This document shows, piece by piece, positions 1-20,971 of a stretch of DNA of 64,000 nt (position 1 is the first letter of the stretch; each line of letters opens with the position of its first letter). Both the position numbers and the translations under genes were made by a program. The stretch comes from Ascaris suum (Eukaryota; Nematoda; Chromadorea; Rhabditida; Ascarididae): contig CM024168.1 of the NCBI GenBank assembly GCA_013433145.1, positions 9,184,184 through 9,248,183 of the forward strand, given 5' to 3'. The notes beneath the pieces are model-generated. The model did not search any database. It saw only the letters and a program-made list of their open reading frames with translations, and was not told the origin of the DNA.

Positions 1-180
1 TTGTTATCGCAGTAAATCATTATGTTGGCTAGGAATTTGCTTGCACGATCATTGTTTTTGCTCACGTTGGAAATTTGAGTTGTAAATTCGAAGCGTATCT
101 CAGTTAATGGCTAATGTTGCAATTATTGATCGGTTGATCAAGTCGACTGTGAATTGATCAGTCAACTTTCAGGCACTTAC

Positions 181-444
181 CAAGTTCTTCGCTGTAATCC
201 ATTCACTCGAGTGGTCCGAACCGTTGGTGGGCGTTGAAGCACGCAGAAGCGCGACGCAATCGACGCCGCTTTGCATAAAGTTTTTGTGAGTGTGCCCAGT
301 GGTGTGTGCGATCGTCACGTCAGATTCAGTTGCAAGTGGTGCGCGGTGCGGTCGATTCGCTGCTGCGTTTATTTTTGCAGTTCGCTTGTGTCTTGACCGT
401 CGACTCGGGTCCAGCTGCAGCGATGCTTTCGATGCTGTCTGCTG
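181..444 (-). CDS. possible exon of a gene running off the left edge (unidentified)
   Basis: On the minus strand this stretch is open for 88 codons, from an acceptor-like TGTGCAG at about 445-451 to a strong GTAAGTGCC donor at 172-180. The translation is rich in Ser, Thr, Ala and His and has no domain I recognise. The only internal Met lies about two thirds of the way along, so this would be an internal exon, or a 5' exon with a short coding tail. The gene would continue to the left, outside the window. The region is GC-richer than its surroundings, which by itself lengthens open frames, and the plus strand is also open here. I infer an exon from the open frame and the donor only. Confidence 0.3.
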
Positions 445-3400
445 CTGCACAGTCACTCAATGATATAATTAGTAGGCTCTTCTTATATTTCACTTTATTC
501 TCTTTTTATATTCATCCTTTTATTGGAACTCAAGCTGTGAGTATTTCACCACTTTGTTCATCAAAAGCCGTATTTACGAGGGTCAACAATTCGAAAACCT
601 TTACTTCATATAATTTCACTCGTTCGGCGTCTGCATCATTTATCTTATATACAGTCCACTTTAATCACCATAAGGTCGCAAATAAAGTCTCTTTTCATTA
701 AGCCATCTTGCCCTCCCCTCTTCCAGCTCCTCGCCTTCCTTCATAAAGAAACAATCATCGAGAAACAAAGAAGTTTCCTTTGCCTTCACCTTTTTCAAAC
801 CCCCTATACTATTAATGAATATTGTCTAAGTACGAGAAACAAAAATACCCCCCCCCCCTCCCCGCTTGCCTCAGAATAACTCACTGTGGCAGAGAGGTCA
901 TAACGTTCCTTCGCCTTAACTTCTTGTGAACCCACAACCAGTGGGCCCTTGCCACGAATTCTACGATATATTGTGTAGAGTGCGAGTTATTCGTCCATTA
1001 TTTAATTATATAACAGCTAAAAATTGGTCGACTATTTTTGCGAGGTAGTACTGAGATGGTAGGTTGGCGTGAAAGAAATACAGTGTACAGCACGTTTCGT
1101 TATTTGAAAGGTTTTTGATCGAATTCAGAGGTCTAAAATTGGGGTTTAAGTAAAAGGCGGCTCTGAGAAAAGCTAAATTTTACTCAAAGTAAATAAAGTA
1201 AGTGCACGATCATTGTTAAACAGTCAGACGACATCCCGATATGGTGAAGCACAAGACACATTTGTGACGAACTGCGACAAGGAGCGCCGTATATCAGCGC
1301 ACCTCTTTAATAAACAGCTATCGTACCATCTTATAAAGATTTAGATACCATCGTACCATATCAAAGACATTCACTCTGGCTTCGATATTGTGGCCACTTT
1401 TGCAACTTCTCATGCAGCATGAGCATAGTCGAAATCAATCCATTCACTTAGAGGTAGACGTGTAACTGCTGCATTTTCAGAGCGTGAATCATTTCCCACT
1501 CACATATGTAACATTGTGGCATGAAAACTGCTCTCACTAAATTGTTTGTTGGAAGTTGGTTGTCGTTGGTGGTAGCCGGCAACTGCACAGTGGAATGTAG
1601 TTAGTAAAGCAACACTTCCAACTTACGTTTAGTAAAATATCTGTCATGTTGTAATCGGTGATCCCCTTTCTCCTTTCATATGTTCGTGTTCATCGCAATC
1701 TGCCGTGTCGAATCAAACATGCTTCACATTTTCCGTGATTGCTCTCATCGATGCATATTTCTTAGAATATTCGTTACCGCTGTCATTACTTACCAGTGTC
1801 TTTCATTAACTATGGTTTTTCCCTCAAATTGCAACGTGTTTAGCTGCTGGCAACGTGCGTCCATTCACGCTAATGCACGTTGACTCAGCTGCTAGTTAAG
1901 CAGCAATTTGTTGGTGTCGCATTTTTTGATGACATCGTCGAGCACGACAGCACCTGCTACCTTTGAATAGGACCCACTCAGGTTAAGCCGCTCGTTCGTT
2001 TAGCTTGCTCCCGGGTGAGTAAATCAAGTTAATTTACAGTCGCCTCCTTTTATAATATTACTAAGCTATTTGACCACATCCTCACCTTTGCATCGAAACT
2101 GGCTTTACTTTTCCCGCCTTTACGTTAGTACCTAAGAATTCGGCACAAGAACTGTCCATATGGATCCGATCTACTGTTCCTTAATGTAATGTGAGTCCGC
2201 CTGTCTAGTATATGCTTCAAGTTGTGAATTGTGGTGCTTAAGAGACACCAAGTTTGATTTCTTTTCGAACTTTGATCCTTGGAGTACCCACAAACGCTTC
2301 AGCGACATGTTAGATATAACTTTATCTTTCATTCTTTGATGTAGTGTTTGCAGCATGGTTGCCTTCAGCTATTAATGAAAATAGCCGGGGCATACCACAT
2401 TTTCCAGACCAGCATCCTTCGACCTTTGTTGAAAACCGTGGTTGTTTCGTGACAATTGTAGCCAACAGCTTACTTCTAGTCGACTTCACTAGAATTTCGA
2501 GACTCATCGTATCTGCATGTGAACTAATACAGCCTTATTATTTTCAAGGTCGGAAAGTGATCTGTCCAAGGAGTACAGCTGGATTTTAGTTTTATATTTG
2601 CGTAGGGCCCATATCACCATCATTTTGATCGTGTAGTTAGAAAAAAGAATTAGGGCCCGAAGCAACGTTGGCATCGAGTTCTGATCTTGGCTGTTGAAAA
2701 ATCCCTGTTCTCGATCAATCGTCTACTCTTCTCTAAAGTTTCCACTGCACGTGCCAGACCTGTATTGCTGCGAATGGCAAATCGAGCGCATGTGCGAAGC
2801 GCAGCAAGGCTGTGAGCGCGATCTAATGTTATCTGTCTACCTGCAAGCTTAGCAACCCGCTAGACCTGAGAAGTCTGGTTGATAGTTTAATTCACTATGG
2901 AACTAATTAGCTGTTGTTTCATTGTTTTCTCTCTGCACATACTCAAGCTGTGATCCTCTTCAACACGTTATTCGATGCCTACAATGAATGAAGGCTACAT
3001 CCGTTTCACGTTTTCTTGTGCAATGTTGTCGATGGCGGTGAGGTTTTTACACTTGAAGAGAGCTGCTAGGTTGGATCATGTGCCTCCGAAGAGGATTGTT
3101 GCGTTTCACCTGGCCGTGAAGAGGTCTGTTGGTTGGTTTGAGTGCCTCCGTGAGGTCGGCCAGGGTAGAACCGTCCGGACCCGTACACTGCCGCATTTTG
3201 AAAAGTGATCTGACATTGTGTGAGATGGGCGCAAATTTTATCGACAGTTGCCGAGTCGGTCATTGTTGATAGGATTAGACATAAACAGACATGAGGATGC
3301 GTAAACATCCTTGCCAGATCGTATTTCATGGCCTAGAATATCACATCCAGCCCATTCCTTTCATTATAAAGCGTGAGTGAAACTATAGGCGCCGCGACAA

Positions 3401-5442
3401 AATGAAAGCAGGATTCTTTTTCGCGGCTAATCTTTACAGCTTGCTGTGTTTCGCATAAAACATATTATACATGTGCCCCGACACGTCGAACTCTCTCTCT
3501 CCTCCCTGCCCTCGCTAGCTCCACCACTGAGCCAAACTTTATCTAAACAACCCTCAACCTTCGTATTTTTCGATATGAGGTATAGAAGACCGCAGATGCC
3601 TGTAAGGTTTCTCATGATGCTAGAATATTTCGGTGCGGACTACCTTCATCAACCAGCAAGAAAATAAGCATTGCCTTGCTGTGGCTTATGGTAGCGTTTT
3701 ACTCTCATATTTTCACCAACGAAAACCGACGCATTTCCATCGTTCAGCACCGCAGACTATACATATAGATTAACATATTGCCGCACTATATGTTATCACG
3801 TCATGACACATCCGCTGTATGTCAAAATAAGCTGACATCACCCAAGGGCATTTTTAAGTACTCGGTTTTGTTTTCTTTGCCCACTTTCGATGAAATGTGC
3901 AACGAGGAGCAGACGATTGTTTAATCAATGGGAACTTCTTTCATTATCTTCAAATTTACGGCTAAAGCAGACGAACTGATAGCGTATTCTGTTTATGATT
4001 TTTGAGAGGGAGAGAATTTTTCTTGATGAAAAATTGTCTGGGAACACATTATTGAAACTGAGACCTAGCGGAAAACACTGGGAATGAAAACTGTTCGATA
4101 GGACCCCGTCCGGGAATCTTCGGTAGGAAAGGGAACCCCATACCACCTAATGTCTGGAATAAGCGGTGTGCTTTTGCTGGAAATGGAGTGAAAATCTTTC
4201 GTATGATTTCTTTTTCTTCAGCGAGTTGGTTGGAACGAATTTCATAGGCAAAGAATAGTTGAAATAAAGTTCCCAAGTCGAAATTTTTTGCCATCCGCCG
4301 TGTAAGATATTTGTTGAATTTTTGTTTATTTATTTTTTACTCGCTAGAATATCGCACTCAGCTTACATTAATACCCTTTTTGATGTAGCAATGATTTGCG
4401 TATTGTGCGCATTCGTTGGGGTCTTTATTTTTATGAGGCTTTTGGTGTCTTTTATCCGTTGTGTTCCCATTCATGAGTGATTAATCGATATTTTCTCATC
4501 TTGTAATTGTAACCGCTTACCCGACTTGGACTGTAACGTTTGTTTCCTTTATATCCAGGTAGTCAGCAGGGTCGCCATTACGCAGGCCACAAACAACGAA
4601 CGCCGTCCCACATTTTGCTGGCTACTACGGCGCTACTAGCTAGGAGCCGAAGCGTGGTCTTCAGTCGACGGCCAGTTGCCTGCCGTCGTTTGCAATTCGT
4701 GCGAGCTTCATGTGCGCTTCCGAGACGTCTTAAGAAATGTTGTGTCACCTAGGAGACATTTTGTTTTCCAGCTGAAGAGCATTTGTTCTGCATACGGTGC
4801 TACTCTATCTAATAAGTGTTTATTGCAATTAGAGCACCGAGGCTTATATCATGCACATCACTTTGGTGCTTTCCCGGGTATTTTCGCAGACTTTCGCTTC
4901 TTTCGGAAAAGGAGCTCACTGTTTTAATATGATTTAATATCTCATTGCAAATATAATCGTGAAGATTCTCCCGCATAGAAGACTTTACCTTCAGTTGGGA
5001 GACCTCCACAAGGAAATTTTGCGGTTTGTATTTTTATGACGCAATTTTTCGTAATGGAATTTTAAGTCTATCTATCCAGATAGATTTTCCATGCTTCAAT
5101 CGTATAATATACTAACACCGACTAACGATGCATCTGGTTTCCTCTTTAACGAGTCCTGGATTTCGCAACGCTCACTACTCCTCAGAAAAGGTGTTTATTC
5201 GGAAAGAGAGTGTTTTGAAAAGAATGGGCCTGTGCCACTTCCGAATTTCAAAACTCGCTTATATCCCAGAGGAAGTGCAAAAAGTGACTTATATTCAAGG
5301 AACTGCACGTGGGAAGTTTCTCATTTCCTCACCGTTAACGTGTTCTTGCATCTCAAATCTGCTTTCTGTTTTCCGTGTCGAGATGTTTTCGGGTGATATG
5401 GATTTGGCAGCTAACCGAAATGTCCGGCATTTTTTGCTTTTA
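445..5442. other. non-coding region upstream of the isomerase gene
   Basis: No exon chain could be built here. The stretch holds an 11-base C run at 848-858 followed by a C-rich tail. A GC-richer segment at about 4540-4750 begins after an acceptor-like CCAG and has all frames partly open; it could be promoter or 5' untranslated sequence of the next gene. Short open frames at 306-701, 2344-2589, 2975-3208 and 4049-4294 lack recognisable domains or a convincing splice context. Confidence 0.5.
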
Positions 5443-5443
5443 G
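5435..5443 (+). promoter_or_regulatory. probable spliced-leader acceptor of the isomerase gene
   Basis: A T-rich run ending in TGCTTTTAG stops 20 bases before the isomerase start codon. No upstream donor or coding exon pairs with it, which is what a nematode trans-splice acceptor looks like. A 5' untranslated intron is the alternative. Confidence 0.5.
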
Positions 5444-5463
5444 CCGGTCGACGTCGTTGCAAA

Positions 5464-15114
<9,651 letters not shown>

Positions 15115-15134
15115 ACGTCGTAATAAAATGTTAA
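15115..15134 (+). terminator. polyadenylation signal of the isomerase gene
   Basis: AATAAA occupies 15122-15127, only 7 bases after the TGA stop. It implies a very short 3' untranslated region if used. Confidence 0.45.
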
Positions 15135-18100
15135 TGGGCCATACTTGGGGGCGGAATTGGTCCGACTTTGTTCATCTAATTTTATTTTAATTTCTCTTTA
15201 TTGTCCTTTTATGAAGTACTTCTTACTTTTATAAGTGTAATTCTAGTTTCAAAGTTCAGAGTTGGTGCGAGATTCTTATTGCTTAGGTTGGAAGGTTTTT
15301 AAATTAGCGCGTTTATTTCTCATAAAAATATCCATGTCTCCCAAGTTGCTTCGAAATGTTGCTTAGGTGCAGGCTTTTTATTTCACTTGCAAGGTGAAAC
15401 AGGCTTAGAAAAAGTGGCGACGTCTTCACCGTTAAAAAAAATTGTATTGGTCGGGCAAAGATTTGTGCAAATATTTCTGGCATTTCGGTTATGTTGTTTT
15501 CCTCTCACTTTAAGATTTTTCTCTTCTTTTTTTGTAATTCTCCCTTATCGCAGACGCATGCGAACTCAAATTTGTTGAAAGCAGACTTGTATACGATTAA
15601 TTGGTGTTTGGTACGGAACAGGAAGGGAGGTGAAGGTTGCTGACACGGCACTTCTCAGAGATTTGGAGTATGGTTTGGATCTGAACGGACAGGTGAAGAA
15701 TATTCAAGCATTCTTCACACCTGTCAATAATTAATGGGAAGTCTTCGTTTATGTCAGCTTTGGAGGTGCGGTTGGTTGAGGTTTATAGCTGCAACAATTT
15801 ATTCCTTCGAGTCTTTGGATTCTGGTCATTTGATTGTGGTAATGATTTCCATTTGTTGTACCATATGACACGTTTTAGCCCCTGGTGTTCTGTGTGATTA
15901 AATCTGACGCACAGTATTAAACATGACGCCGCACTGGAGTAATTGCAGCGCTTCCTTTTCTTCTGTACTGTACTCATGGCCGGAGGTTATGTTTCTTTGC
16001 TGTAGGTGTTTTTCGTCGTTCTAGCAGAAATAATAAATGTTTGTGACAGCTGTTGTGTTGTGCATCCATCTAGAAGTGTTTGTATCGCGGGCAGATGTTG
16101 CTTTTTTGCTAAAATGGATCATTTGCTTCCTGCCATGTTTTAAAATGTCGCGCGGCAGGCTTGGATATGACAGGAAGTCATCAGGAGGCCGTTTCGAGAC
16201 TAATGCTCCCTCCTGAAATTTGCGGGGACGCAGCGAGATCATAGGAGGAGCTTTCTCAATACCAATGCGGCTGTCTGGAAATCTTAGGAACCCAGCCTGG
16301 ATATTCTCGAAACTCGGGTTCTTGTGGGTGGTGACAGAGCGCCGGGGACTTCGAGGCTTTCTGAACATCGGGGTCCTCGGGCATCGGTTCTCCTCGGTCG
16401 TATGAGCGCCTGGGTTCTTGTAATTTCTGGATATTATTGGGGGCGTTCAGCTTTTTGTGGAGGGCTAGTTGGACGGGAGAGTGCACGATCATAAGGGATT
16501 CTGATGATCCACACGCGACTCAAAGGCCTCACAGTTTTGGAACCTCTCGACCGAGGAGTGGTGGTACTGTTTCAAAGTGTTATGGACTGTGATGGCCATC
16601 AACGAAAGGTGGTTCGAGTTAGACAGCCTTAAGCTGCCGAAATCCGATGAGCTGTCTTTTATTCAGTGGTTCCGGATTCTGAAGTTAAGTCTCGTTCTGG
16701 TTAAAGGTGTAATGAAGTTGTTGTGTGTTGGTAGAAAATGTTTGGTTGGCAAAGAACAGCTGGAAAGGTTGCAGTGTCTAGGCTCGAAATAAAAGTTCTC
16801 TTTTGTAATAAAGGAAAGTCGAGTTTAAGGGGGAAAGAAAACCCTCTAGCGATGAAGTTATGTGATTTCCGTCAGCATATTTGCCTTCTCATCCTAATTC
16901 AATTTGATTTTAATTTCTTTTATTCAGCAAATGTAGACGGGAAAAACTCGCAACGTTGGCAACTTGTTGGGAGGGGAATTTCATCGATGAGGCTATTGAA
17001 AACATCGCTGTGTGCGCACGTTATTCGAGGATGAGACCACTGCTTGCAGCTTGCAATGGAAAGTATGAGGAGGACTTTGCAGTGCAAAATTGGGCTCGAG
17101 CTTTTTCCTGGGAATAATTTCGAAGGAAGGTTCTTTGCAACTTCTCACCACAGTTGGAAGAGGGAAGAGAGCTGCACAGCACGAATATAAAAACGATGTA
17201 ACATTAAGTGTCTAATATGAAAATGAGATCTTTTGGCTTCGGAGACTTTCTGAAACCACCGGAGTTTTTCCAAAGTTCTTGAGATGCCCCGAGCTCCGGG
17301 GCTTTTGTGCAAACCGGGGCGGCGCGAGTTCAGCGACCGAGACTCGCGGAGTTAGGATTGCTGTGAAAATGGAAGCGCGCCAGTGCTGCCATGTAATTGG
17401 GGCAGGAAAATTGAATCAAATTTTGAAGTGCTGTTATTCTGCAACTTTGTATAGAATGGCTCTTCCTATATTCTTGCCCTGCAGCTTGTTTACGTGAGGA
17501 CGACCGGTTACTCCAAACCTGTTTTTTTTCATGCGTGTCTTAAACTTAGAAGGGTAAGATCTTCTCATGAGGTTCAAAGGTCAAAGGTTAACTCTCTCAT
17601 TCGTGCTGTGGCACCATTTTTTTGTTTGAAGGTTTATTCATCGTTTAGATAATTGTAGATAGAATGAGACAGAAGGAGCTTAAATATATTAACTTGGGAG
17701 GTTGTTTCCAAGTTGTGCAGTGGATGAAGTTGCGACTTTGTTTTAAACGCTCCACATTTCGGAGCTAGAAGTAATCCCACGGGAAATTACTCCGGGAGTG
17801 AAAGAAGGAAAGAGGTGAAGTGAATGATGGCTGTGCAATTAATTCCTCATTTTCCATACTAGATTGGATGCGCTCTGAATTTTCTTTTTCTTTGCTAGCG
17901 GAATTCTGATCTTCGGCAATTTATAGATCAAGTTCCTAATTTATGTTGTTATTTCCCCACCTTAAAGCAACCGTGGAAATTGTCCAGTTTATCCGTGTTC
18001 TTATTCCATCGGACCTGTTCTTCCTTGTTCATGATCTTCCTCCCTTTTTTCAAACATTGCCATTCTATGCATTTTTTGGCGTTCACTTTGGGGCTCACGA

Positions 18101-18246
18101 TTTTGAAAAACATTGGCAGGGAGTTTTTGCAAATTCAGTGTGCTTGTTTATGTGTTTCTGCCTGTTTCCATCACCAGTATGTGATGTTCGACAGAAGTTG
18201 TCTGCGGACATTGTTCGTGCTTCGTTATGCAATCATTTGTATAGAG
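15135..18246. other. spacer between isomerase and E2 genes, with degenerate repeat-like sequence
   Basis: About 3.1 kb with no firm gene. At 16150-16450 there are two imperfect direct copies of a unit of about 70 bases, the first from about 16170 and the second from about 16236. Related-looking GC-rich sequence with CCGGAG and CCCCGAGCTCCGGGG motifs lies at 17220-17340. A short plus-strand frame at 15630-15734 encodes a peptide ending IQAFFTPVNN and then a stop; I cannot identify it. The same place holds an imperfect hairpin, GGTGAAGAAT against ATTCTTCACACC, at 15693-15722. A minus-strand frame around 15900-16005 (GHEYSTEEKEALQLL) is open but short. Confidence 0.45.
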
Positions 18247-18257
18247 CTTATTTTTAG
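18247..18257 (+). promoter_or_regulatory. probable spliced-leader acceptor of the E2 gene
   Basis: A CTTATTTTTAG acceptor ends 39 bases before the ATG of the ubiquitin-conjugating enzyme gene and has no visible partner donor. It is consistent with trans-splicing. Confidence 0.4.
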
Positions 18258-18296
18258 TGCAGTTGGTATTTCCAAGGAGTGAGTCGTCTTATTGCA

Positions 18297-20605
18297 ATGG
18301 CAGGCTATGCGCTGAAAAGACTTATGGCCGAATATAAACGTGAGCTCATTTTTGGAATATCTATTTTTATGTTATTTAAATATTATTTGTTCACACGGAA
18401 TCTCGATAAGATTGTCTTCATTGGTTTATACTAAGCAACCACTTGCTTGTGGATTTGATGTCGTCGCTACTGTGAAAGATCAGAGTATCCCCTTCGTATG
18501 TAGCAGCTATGTTCTGTTTCCTGATATTAGTTTCACAATCGATCGCATCGCATAACGCTAAAGAATTCTGTTCGATTTTCACGCTTCAGTATTCCATAAA
18601 TTCGGCCTCTTTGTCAGCCCAGAACAAATCACGTGAGGTTAGTAGACCCATCGTTTCTTGTCGGTAGTAGTTGGATTGCTTGCCTCCGTCCACCCGAGCC
18701 AAACAGCCCGACACCCTCATCGAGACAAGGGCGGTGGAGCAGTTCCCGAACTTCCTGCTAAGTAGAACAACTGTGAATCGACTCGTCAGCATCCGATAGG
18801 CAGAAGAGGAGCTTCAGTCCTAATTAACGCTGCTTTATAGTTTCCCATGCTAAGCGGAAGTGGAAACGATATGAAAAGACTTTCGTTTTTTTTTATTAAA
18901 GTAAGGTAAAGTAAGCTAATGGGGTAAATAAAAGGATATACTCCATATGCAAAATAAGATTGTTGGGGCAGCTTCCGAAATTTGCATAATGCGTGATGCA
19001 AAACGCCGTTCCTGTCGCTTACTTAGCTATGCAAATTAATAAAACCATCAAAAGGGATATTGTATCAAGGGATTTGTCCGTATGTGTTGTACTAGCGTGG
19101 TGTATAAGTTATCCAGTATTTTTGGTGGAACTTGGATCTAGTGGACATTTCTATTTTGGTGGAGTAGGACAGCAATATTAAGCAGTTCAACACTTTCTTT
19201 CTTTCGACATGTGCCATGGGAAATGCCAGATCTCGTCTTCCACAGAGTTGACACTGGATCCACCTGAGGGTATAATCGCTGGACCGATTGACGAGGAGAA
19301 CTTCTTTGAATGGGAATGTCTCATTACGGGTCCAGATGGCACATGTTTCGAAAATGGTGTTTTCCCAGCCCGGATCACTTTCCCACAGGTTTGCCTAAAC
19401 TTTTACTCATGAATTTGTCAGTTTTGTTGGAAATATTTGATGTTGACTTCAAACTTACTTCTATATTATCTAATAGTAGGATTACTTGGAGGGCCTCAAT
19501 CTGTATTTCTGCAGCCGACTGGTTCCCCTGAAGGCAGCTGTTTCGATTGATGATCACTGACAAATCTATATCTGCCGCCCCGTTTTCTTTATGGTCTCTA
19601 TATAACATTTTTTCATCCGTCCGTATGATGCATAAAAATTATGCGTTCTGGAAAGCTGCGCAGTTTCAATATACTCCACTCATAAGAAGACAAAAAATGG
19701 AGAGGAATACAAGTTGGTGCCAGCTGTTTGCCTTATTTACCTGTCTAGCACTACAACTGGTAGAGTGCCACCTGTTGTAAGCTTAGCTTGTACCATTGAA
19801 TTGTGTAAATGATTTAAGGATTATCCACTATCGCCACCAAAAATGCAGTTCACCTGTGATTTATTTCACCCGAACATATATCCGGATGGTCGTGTATGTA
19901 TCAGTATTCTGCATGCACCTGGTGTCGATCCGACAGGCTATGAGACGAGTGCAGAACGGTGGTCACCTGTACAGTCAGTCGAGAAGATACTTCTGTCGGT
20001 TGTCTCTATGCTGGCTGGTTGGTAGCGTTTTTTTTTGCATTTATACCGAGGTTTTTAGTTTAGATAAAAATTAGAATCTAAGGTTCGAGAAAAGTGTGAC
20101 TGCAGGTAAAAGTCAGTTAGCAGAATTGTGGGGGGAATATTGCGACTTACTGAAGAGGCGGTACATGTAGTTCGAGGGAGTGAAAAGATTACCCTCGTCT
20201 CTCATGATTACCCTAATCTCTCATGTTTTCTGGCTTCATCCCCTGCCGATGCTGCAGTTGTCAGGAAGTCATGAGTGTTCGAACCGCAATATTTGATTGA
20301 TTTCTCTTCCAGCTGAAAGCGAAATGCCTTCGATCCCAACCTTTCATTGATGATTTTCAGTGTTATAGGGGAGTCGGCAATAGCAAAATTCATGTGTTGT
20401 CAACGTGCAGTTTATAGAGCCGAATGATGAGAGTGCAGCAAATGTGAATGCAGCCAAAATGTGGCGAGAGGATCGGGAACAATTCGAACGTATCGCCGAT
20501 AATTTGGTGCGCAAAACACTTTGTCTACCTCCGAGTCGACTCGTGACTCGACTCGTGAAATGTGCACAGCTTCGATTATTGCCTCATCGCACTGTAAACT
20601 TTTAA
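18297..20605 (+). CDS. ubc-14: ubiquitin-conjugating enzyme E2, UBE2G2/UBC-14 type, 4 exons
   Basis: Carries ubiquitin as a thioester and passes it on. UBE2G2 relatives work with gp78/HRD1-type ligases in endoplasmic-reticulum-associated degradation. Exons: 18297-18339, 19246-19388, 19819-20017, 20418-20605; all phases agree, giving 190 aa. The N-terminus [14 protein letters not shown], the HPN motif at 79-81, catalytic Cys89 in GRVCISIL, His94 and the UBE2G2-specific insert after the cysteine ([10 protein letters not shown]) identify the subfamily rather than UBE2G1/UBC-7. Two oddities: the first of the two conserved acidic residues in that loop is Val98, where UBE2G2 has Asp-Asp; and the protein runs about 25 residues past the usual 165-aa end, with a Leu/Arg-rich tail containing SRLVTRLV, encoded by a 12-base tandem duplication. 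Intron 2 ends TTAAG. The gene follows gpi-1 on the same strand. Confidence 0.95.
20534..20557 (+). repeat. in-frame 12-base tandem duplication in the E2 C-terminus
   Basis: Two adjacent 12-base units, identical at 11 positions, encode SRLV then TRLV at the start of the extra C-terminal tail of the UBC-14-like enzyme. Confidence 0.85.
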
Positions 20606-20971
20606 ATAATCATAAACCAAATATTCAGAGTAGGCCGATTGTTAAATGAATCAGCACCCCAAACGCAAATGCGTTGCCATGGCGAAACGTCAACTCCACA
20701 TTACGTACCACGCGGATCAGCACTTCTTAGAGGGTGAATCAACTCTCATATCGTCAAGATTTCCACGTACGTCCGTCCAAGCATGATTCGCTCCTAGCTC
20801 CCAAGCTTGTGGTGATGCAACCTCTCTTCGGACACTGACCCAGTCATGCAAAAGAAATAAGCGAAGGGAAACACCAACATACTTTTATTTCTGTAATTTC
20901 AATAACAAGCAAAACAAGATCCCCGTCGCACACACTTAAACAGACATTGAGAAGCCATGGAAGCCAACATA
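20606..20971. other. convergent intergenic region between E2 and L31 genes
   Basis: 366 bases separate the two stop codons. A minus-strand AATAAA (TTTATT on the plus strand, 20884-20889) lies 82 bases beyond the L31 stop and probably ends that transcript. No canonical AATAAA was seen just after the E2 stop. Confidence 0.5.

Noticed and set aside
306..701. 131-codon plus-strand frame near the left edge
   Set aside because: Phe/Ser-rich low-complexity translation opposite a better minus-strand candidate; no domain or splice sites.
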